From an uncultured Halomicronema sp. (GTDB taxonomy: Bacteria; Cyanobacteriota; Cyanobacteriia; Phormidesmidales; Phormidesmidaceae): 6,533 bases of DNA. The position numbers were made by a program, and so were the translations under genes. The notes beneath the pieces were generated by a model, which saw only the letters and a list, made by a program, of their open reading frames with translations, made no database searches and had not been told where the DNA came from. Of the stretch, positions 5,563 through 6,533 are shown piece after piece (within the stretch, counting starts at the first letter, position 1; each line of letters begins with the position of its first letter). The DNA is taken from positions 1-6,533 of the forward strand of contig CALCPB010000045.1 of NCBI GenBank assembly GCA_937897665.1. Reading direction: 5' to 3'.

Positions 5563-6533
5563 CCCGCACTTTGCTCACTAACCGCTACGTCCGCTTGGCC
5601 CTAGTGGCCTTGGTGCGCCTCTGTGGCTTATTGGTGCTGCTGGCCCCAGCGACGGGCCTCAAAACCAGCGGCTCGACCTACAGTCGCGCGCCCGAGGGCT
5701 ATATGGGGTGGTTTGACTACATGCAAGCGCAGGGCACCCCCGCACAGCGCTGGCGACGCCCCATTTCAGAACTCCTAGAGCAGCCCACGACAGAGCCCCA
5801 AACCCTACTGCGCATTTATCCGGGTCTGGTTAATCACTATCAAACCAACTATGACGCCGGGATTCAGGACTGGCTCAGCGCTGGCAACACGGTCATTGAC
5901 CTAGGGCTAAATTCAGAGATTACGGCAGCCCCGTTTACGACTCAACAGTCGAGTCCGTTTGGGGCAGTCACCATCAAAACTCGTCGCCGCAACAATTTAC
6001 CCATCAACAGCGATCGCAATTTGCTGGGCGATAGCTATGGCGCGATCGTTTGGCAGCGCGCCAGTGACCAGCCGGGCAAGTCGCTAGTGGCAAATACCCC
6101 TCACCTGGCAGCGAACGCTTATCTCGATGCGCCGGGCAACTATGCCTTTTTGGCCGATTTGGCCACGCAGGGCGGCGGCCAAATCTGGGTAGATGAATAC
6201 CTGCATGGATTCAAAGAGGCCGATGTCATCGCCGCCGAAACCGTCAATAACTGGGGCTCTTATCTGGCGCAAACCCCCGTCAAGGTCGCGGCCATTCAAA
6301 TCGCGATTTTGCTGGGCATCTTTTTGCTGTCGCAAAATCGCCGGTTAGGCAACTTAGCGACGGTTAAAGCCGCTGAGGTCGACAATAGTCAGGCCTATAT
6401 CGAGGCCCTAGCAGCGGTACTGCGCAAAGCTGAGAGCACCTCATTTCTAGTTGATATGATTGCCAAGGCTGAGCGATCGTCACTGAAAAAAGCCCTGGGG
6501 TTCAACGAGGCGACGACGAACGAGGCCGACCTC
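5559..6533 (+). CDS. DUF4350 domain membrane protein, 5' part (C-terminus beyond window)
   Basis: The frame is open for 325 codons to the window edge. ATG at 5559 overlaps the TGA of the DUF4129 gene (ATGA), which points to translational coupling. A first membrane segment spans about 13-31. A long extracytoplasmic region of about 35-240 holds the DUF4350 domain: EGYMGWFDYMQAQG, then TLLRIYPG, a glutamine-amidotransferase-like alternation of strands and loops, and GGGQIWVDEYLHG ending at residue 217 with the D212-E-Y-L-H-G motif. A second membrane segment lies at about 243-258, followed by basic QNRRLG and a cytoplasmic helical tail (AYIEALAAVLRKAEST). Function is unknown; the family usually travels with DUF4129 and MoxR genes. 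The missing C-terminus is due to the window edge. Confidence 0.9.
   Translation, partial: MTRTLLTNRYVRLALVALVRLCGLLVLLAPATGLKTSGSTYSRAPEGYMGWFDYMQAQGTPAQRWRRPISELLEQPTTEPQTLLRIYPGLVNHYQTNYDAGIQDWLSAGNTVIDLGLNSEITAAPFTTQQSSPFGAVTIKTRRRNNLPINSDRNLLGDSYGAIVWQRASDQPGKSLVANTPHLAANAYLDAPGNYAFLADLATQGGGQIWVDEYLHGFKEADVIAAETVNNWGSYLAQTPVKVAAIQIAILLGIFLLSQNRRLGNLATVKAAEVDNSQAYIEALAAVLRKAESTSFLVDMIAKAERSSLKKALGFNEATTNEADL

Noticed and set aside
5117..5578. A 153-codon minus-strand frame
   Set aside because: It is antisense to the DUF4129 gene, with a composition rich in Arg and Ala as expected of a shadow frame.

Overview
The window comes from a cyanobacterial chromosome. Two things show this. The HIP1 palindrome GCGATCGC occurs at least 12 times, about once per 540 bases. 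The gene content is also typically cyanobacterial: a ferredoxin-type sulfite reductase, a free-standing PheA, and small membrane proteins I associate with cyanobacteria. The genus cannot be fixed; base composition and the repeat style would suit a filamentous or Leptolyngbya-like lineage, but that is only an impression.

Layout. The left two thirds is read on the minus strand: the N-terminal three quarters of sulfite reductase sir (1488 down to the window edge), an unrecognised 206-residue protein (2840-2220), prephenate dehydratase pheA (3881-3024) and a membrane-anchored zinc-ribbon protein (4501-3977). The right third is read on the plus strand: a one-TM DUF4129 protein (4969-5562) overlaps by 4 bases a DUF4350 membrane protein (5559 to the window edge). 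Both edge genes are cut by the window, not broken.

The spacers are unusually informative. The 731-base gap between sir and the unknown gene holds no convincing gene, but carries a 103-base element with matched inverted ends and a separate inverted pair. The 467-base divergent spacer between the zinc-ribbon gene and the DUF4129 gene carries degenerate GGAGTTCGGAATT-type repeats in both orientations. These look like non-coding extragenic repeats of the sort common in cyanobacterial genomes.

Functionally the genes do not form one pathway. Sir supplies sulfide for cysteine synthesis, and PheA supplies phenylpyruvate for phenylalanine. The DUF4129-DUF4350 pair is the membrane half of a module that, in other bacteria, usually includes a MoxR AAA+ ATPase and often a DUF58 protein; those partners would be expected just past the right edge. 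The most interesting under-described material is this pair, the zinc-ribbon membrane protein, the unknown 206-residue protein and the two repeat clusters. I see no CRISPR array, tRNA, rRNA, transposase, phage gene or clear defence system.
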